64,000 bases of DNA from Casp-actino8 sp964563545 (lineage in GTDB: Bacteria; Actinomycetota; Acidimicrobiia; Acidimicrobiales; Ilumatobacteraceae). A program made the translations under genes and the position numbers. Under the pieces are notes generated by a model. The model had not been told where the DNA came from, made no database searches, and saw only the letters and a program-made list of their open reading frames with translations. The stretch lies in the NCBI GenBank assembly GCA_964563545.1, contig CAZLXB010000012.1, positions 1 to 64,000 of the forward strand, written 5' to 3'. Of the stretch, positions 60,754 to 64,000 are shown piece after piece. The stretch's first letter is position 1, and each line of letters opens with the position of its first letter.

Positions 60754-61788
60754 TCAGACGGTCAGTGACGAGAGCACATCACTCGCCGCGAGAGCGCGGT
60801 CGTCGACCGGAGCCCGACTGGAAAGGGAGCCTCCCGACAGAACCGTGGCCGCCGTCTCGATGCTCGCTTGCAGATCGCGAAGATTCCGGGGTGGCGGGAA
60901 ATATTCGTCCTCGTCGGTGATGCGCACTTCTTCGACGCCCGATCGTGGAGCGAGTCGCTCGATGATGGCATCGACGAGCTCCTCGGGGGCCGAGGCTCCG
61001 GCGGTGACCCCGACGATGCCGGCGAGCTCATCGGGAAGTTCATCGGCTGCGTTGACGCGGTAGACCCGTCCGCACCCGGCCTCCTTCGCGAGTCGTTCGA
61101 GCGCTCGAGTGTTCGAGGAGTTCGCCGAACCGATCACGATGATCGCGTCGCAACGCGGGGCCATCGACATCAGAGCGGATTGGCGATTGGTAGTAGCGAA
61201 ACAGAGATCGCTGCGTCCCGGTGTCCAGACGGCGGGGAAACGCTCGCGCACTCGGATGGCGACGCCCTCCCAATCGCGGTGCGAGAGCGTTGTCTGGGCC
61301 AGAAGGGCTACCGGTTCTCCGAATTCAGGAAGTTCATCGACCTCCGCCACCGACTCCACGCGCGAGATCGAGCCGGGGGCCACGGCCATCGTCCCGACTG
61401 CTTCCTCGTGGCCTTCGTGACCCACGTAGACGATTCGGTATCCCTTGCCGGCGCGCACCTTCACTTCGTGGTGAACCTTGGTCACGAGCGGGCACACCGA
61501 GTCGATGACGATCGAGCCGCGAGCACGCGCCGCTTCGACGACATCGGGCGCCGAACCATGGGCCGACAACATGATCGGCCGTCCCTCGGGAACATCCGCG
61601 ATGTCGTCGACGAAGATCACCCCCAGACGCTCGAATCGCTCCACGACCAATTTGTTGTGAACGATCTCGTGGTAGCAGTACACCGGACTCGGAAAGCTGC
61701 GAACCATCCACGCCAGGGCCTTGATGGCCATCTCGACACCGGCGCAGAATCCGCGGGGTGCGGCGAGAAGAACGCGTTCGACGGCCAC
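60754..61788 (-). CDS. ispH: 4-hydroxy-3-methylbut-2-enyl diphosphate reductase
   Basis: The 344-residue enzyme has LLAAPRGFCAGVEMAI (first cluster Cys, residue about 15), DSVCPLVTKVHHEV (second Cys), and DLCFATTNRQSA (third Cys near 198), which hold the iron-sulfur cluster. It makes IPP and DMAPP in the last step of the MEP pathway and so supplies the polyprenyl lipids used by the glycan locus. The start GTG at 61788 has TATCCT seven bases upstream, suggesting a leaderless transcript. Confidence 0.95.
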   Translation of the reverse strand: MAVERVLLAAPRGFCAGVEMAIKALAWMVRSFPSPVYCYHEIVHNKLVVERFERLGVIFVDDIADVPEGRPIMLSAHGSAPDVVEAARARGSIVIDSVCPLVTKVHHEVKVRAGKGYRIVYVGHEGHEEAVGTMAVAPGSISRVESVAEVDELPEFGEPVALLAQTTLSHRDWEGVAIRVRERFPAVWTPGRSDLCFATTNRQSALMSMAPRCDAIIVIGSANSSNTRALERLAKEAGCGRVYRVNAADELPDELAGIVGVTAGASAPEELVDAIIERLAPRSGVEEVRITDEDEYFPPPRNLRDLQASIETAATVLSGGSLSSRAPVDDRALAASDVLSSLTV

Positions 61789-61795
61789 GAAGGCG

Positions 61796-61857
61796 AGGAT
61801 AACGAACGCTCGAACGACGTCGGTTCACCGAAGCCCGGTGAAGTGTCTCGGTAGCCT
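61796..61857. promoter_or_regulatory. Divergent leaderless promoters for ispH (-) and the DUF512 gene (+)
   Basis: On the - strand, TATCCT (61801-61796) lies seven bases before the ispH GTG. On the + strand, TAGCCT (61852-61857) lies six bases before the ATG at 61864. No ribosome site is present for either. Confidence 0.6.
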
Positions 61858-61863
61858 GACCTG

Positions 61864-63288
61864 ATGCCGGTGCGTCGATCCATGCCCGTTGTGGTGGCGG
61901 TCACACCGGAATCACCGGCATACGTCGCTGGGTTGCGCGCCGGAGACGAGATCGTCGCGATCGACGGAACCGTGCCGCGCGACATCATCGAATGGCGTTT
62001 GCTCACTGACGCCTCCGATGTGGAGATCGACTTTCGTCGAAGCGGAATCGACCAGGCCGTGTTGGTGAAGAAGGCCGAAGGTGAGCCGCTCGGCACGGAG
62101 ATCTCGAGTGCCTTGTTCGACCGCGTCCGAACCTGCGACAACCATTGCCCGTTCTGTTTCATCTATCAATTGCCTCCCGGCCTTCGTCAGAGCCTCTACC
62201 TGAAGGACGACGATTACCGGCTCAGCTTCCTCTACGGGAACTTCACGACTCTGACTCGATTCACCGAGGCCGATCTCGAGCGAATCGTCACCGAGGGGCT
62301 GTCTCCGCTCAACGTGAGTATCCACGCGACCGATCCGGCGGTTCGTGTGAGGCTTCTGCGGAACAAGCGGGGAGGCATGAGCCTGCGTTGGCTTCGGGCG
62401 TTGCTCGACAACGGAATCCGGGTGAACGGTCAGATCGTGGTGTGTCCGGGAATCAACGACGGTGACGTGTTCGAGGACACCATGGTGGGCATTCTCGATC
62501 GATATCCCGAACTCGAGCAGGTGGCCGTGGTCCCGCTGGGGGTGAGTCGCTACAACTCCGAGCCGGACATGCGGGAACACACGATCGAGGAAGCACGCGC
62601 CATCGTCGATTCGGTCGATGCATGGCAGGAGCGCTTCCTGTCTTTGCTCGGCCGGCGTCTGGTGTTCGCCTCCGACGAGTACTACTTGATGGCCGGCCGC
62701 CCGTTCCCGGATGGTGAAACGTACGAAGGATTCCCGATGCACGAAGACGGGGTCGGAATGGCCCGCACGTTCGAGTGGGAGTTCACCGGACGACTCGAGG
62801 CACCGACCGGACCGCAGAGCGGCTTTTTCGCGTGGGTCGACGGCGCACCGGCGTCGGGCTATCGCGCGCCGCGCAACCCGGCCGGTGACACCGGACTTCG
62901 TGGCGGGTGCGAGTCCGACTCGGGCACCTCCGTGCGACTGACGCGACGCGTCGCCATCGATGCCCGTATCGGAATCCTGACGGGGGAGTACGGTGCTCGG
63001 GTGCTCGCTCCGCTCCTCGCCCAAGTCGATTCGAAGCACGCGCGGATCATCACAGTTCGCAACGACTTCTTCGGCGGTAACACGGCGGTGGCCGGACTCA
63101 TGGTCGGCGCCGATGTCGACCGGGCCTTGTCCGATGAACCCGAAGGCGACCGCTACCTCTTGCCCGACGTCTGTCTGTCGGAAGGACGGTTCCTGGATGG
63201 GCGCACCCCGGACGACCTGTGTCGTCCGGTCGAAATCGTCCCGACCGACGGGATCGCTCTGCGTCGAATCCTGGAGGGCGCGCGATGA
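61864..63288 (+). CDS. DUF512 radical-SAM-like Fe-S protein with N-terminal PDZ-like domain
   Basis: The 474-residue protein has a PDZ-like segment (residues 8-60, ESPAYVAGLRAGDEIVAIDG). A radical-SAM-type Cys cluster follows in CDNHCPFCFIYQLP (C-x3-C-x2-C, near residue 92), then LKDDDYRLSFLYGNF. The C-terminal DUF512 region includes GCESDSGTSVRL and a NDFFGGNTAVAGL motif. This family is often found next to der in other bacteria, as it is here with an ATGA overlap. A link to ribosome or GTPase function has been suspected, but the reaction is unknown. Confidence 0.9.
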   Translation: MPVRRSMPVVVAVTPESPAYVAGLRAGDEIVAIDGTVPRDIIEWRLLTDASDVEIDFRRSGIDQAVLVKKAEGEPLGTEISSALFDRVRTCDNHCPFCFIYQLPPGLRQSLYLKDDDYRLSFLYGNFTTLTRFTEADLERIVTEGLSPLNVSIHATDPAVRVRLLRNKRGGMSLRWLRALLDNGIRVNGQIVVCPGINDGDVFEDTMVGILDRYPELEQVAVVPLGVSRYNSEPDMREHTIEEARAIVDSVDAWQERFLSLLGRRLVFASDEYYLMAGRPFPDGETYEGFPMHEDGVGMARTFEWEFTGRLEAPTGPQSGFFAWVDGAPASGYRAPRNPAGDTGLRGGCESDSGTSVRLTRRVAIDARIGILTGEYGARVLAPLLAQVDSKHARIITVRNDFFGGNTAVAGLMVGADVDRALSDEPEGDRYLLPDVCLSEGRFLDGRTPDDLCRPVEIVPTDGIALRRILEGAR

Positions 63289-64000
63289 GTGACGAACGCA
63301 TGGACGCCCCGGGCGAAGCGACGCTTCCCGTCGTGGTCATCGTCGGGCGCCCGAACGTCGGCAAGAGCACACTCTTCAACCGGATCATCGGTGAGCAGTC
63401 GGCCATCGTCGAGGATCGTCCGGGGGTGACCCGTGACCGCAAGGAGCAAGAAGCCGAATGGCTCGGCCAGCGGTTCATGCTCGTCGACACCGGAGGTTGG
63501 CTCCCACAGGGTTCCGAACTCGATGCCAAGGTGAGTCGGCAGGTGGAGGCCGCGGTTCGGGCGGCCGATCTGGTGCTGTTCGTCGTCGACGGTTCGGTCG
63601 GGGTCACCGATGAGGACGAGGCGGTGGCCAACTGGATTCGACGGGTGAAGCCGCCGGTGCTTCTGGTCGTCAACAAGGCGGACAACGACCGTCGGGAAAC
63701 CGACCGGTGGGAATTCCTGTCGTTGGGCGTCGGCGAGCCCTACCCGGTGAGCGCGTTGCACGGCCGCCGGGCCGGCGACCTGCTGGACGAAGTCTGTTCG
63801 CGTTTGCCGTTCGTCGAAATCGACGACTCGGGTGACGGCGACGAGCCGGTCCGGGTGGGTGAACAGGGTCCACCGCGCGTGGCCCTCGTGGGTCGACCGA
63901 ATGTCGGCAAGAGCACACTCTTCAATCGCCTGGTCGGCGAGGACCGCTCGGTGGTGCATGACATGCCCGGCACGACTCGGGATTCGATCGACACGATGAT
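63285..64000 (+). CDS. der: Ribosome-assembly GTPase Der (EngA), 5' part, cut by window end
   Basis: Translation from the ATG at 63285 gives about 238 residues before the window ends. The first G domain has G1 VGRPNVGKST (about residue 21), G3 DTGG and G4 NKAD. A linker rich in Asp/Gly follows, and then the second G domain starts with another VGRPNVGKST near residue 202. Two tandem G domains are diagnostic of Der. The remaining G2 domain and KH-like domain are outside. The ATG overlaps the DUF512 stop. In actinobacteria der normally follows cmk. Confidence 0.95.
   Translation, partial: MSDERMDAPGEATLPVVVIVGRPNVGKSTLFNRIIGEQSAIVEDRPGVTRDRKEQEAEWLGQRFMLVDTGGWLPQGSELDAKVSRQVEAAVRAADLVLFVVDGSVGVTDEDEAVANWIRRVKPPVLLVVNKADNDRRETDRWEFLSLGVGEPYPVSALHGRRAGDLLDEVCSRLPFVEIDDSGDGDEPVRVGEQGPPRVALVGRPNVGKSTLFNRLVGEDRSVVHDMPGTTRDSIDTM

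Overview
The window reads as chromosomal DNA from a GC-rich actinobacterium (Actinomycetota). The strongest evidence is gene order: a TPR protein, a HAD phosphatase, tlyA, nadK, recN, pyrG, a NUDIX hydrolase, xerD, scpA, scpB, an rluB-like gene and der. This is the order known from Mycobacterium tuberculosis (from memory, the Rv1691-Rv1713 region). No mycolate genes are seen and several details differ from Mycobacteriales, so an Acidimicrobiia-like lineage is my best guess, but that is inference. Genes are very tightly packed: no intergenic gap exceeds about 200 bases, no tRNA, IS element, prophage or CRISPR array is visible, and many neighbours overlap by ATGA or GTGA.

Layout. 1-138: the 3' end of a 5S rRNA and its terminator. 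181-5960: a membrane acyltransferase, a repeat-rich TPR protein, an OB-fold protein, class I aldolase and DUF1015. 6001-19320: the conserved core on the + strand (HAD, tlyA, nadK, recN, pyrG, NUDIX, xerD, HD; trpS on the - strand; scpA, scpB, rluB, tyrA, aroA). 19317-42492: a cell-envelope glycan locus. It starts with a decaprenylphosphoryl-arabinose pathway (HAD phosphatase, UbiA-type DPPR synthase, DprE1, DprE2). It continues with a tandem GT-C fusion, two paralogous GT-C proteins, a GT4 enzyme, two GT2 enzymes (one like polyprenyl-phosphate mannose synthase), an AftD-like arabinofuranosyltransferase and a PIG-V-like mannosyltransferase. A four-gene redox operon (small protein, GMC oxidoreductase, two SDRs) sits inside this locus.

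42564-60741: an accessory metabolic and uptake block. It holds a crotonase, a complete dipeptide/oligopeptide ABC importer, DUF5522, PPK2, a phosphoribosyltransferase, a second ABC importer of NMT1/SsuA type with a divergent binding protein, a GDPD phosphodiesterase, an aldehyde dehydrogenase, an acyl-CoA synthetase gene broken by an internal deletion/frameshift, a SirB1-like protein, a flavin reductase, an acyl-CoA dehydrogenase and a small membrane protein. 60754-64000: ispH, a DUF512 radical-SAM protein and the start of der, which resumes the conserved core.

How the parts fit: the glycan locus appears to make two lipid-linked donors (polyprenyl-P-arabinose and polyprenyl-P-mannose) and to encode several GT-C enzymes of the type that use such donors outside the membrane. 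It lies between aroA and ispH/der, where many actinobacteria have only cmk and a few genes; cmk itself is not seen here. Many genes have a (T/C)ANNNT hexamer 6-9 bases before the start codon and no Shine-Dalgarno sequence, pointing to widespread leaderless transcription.
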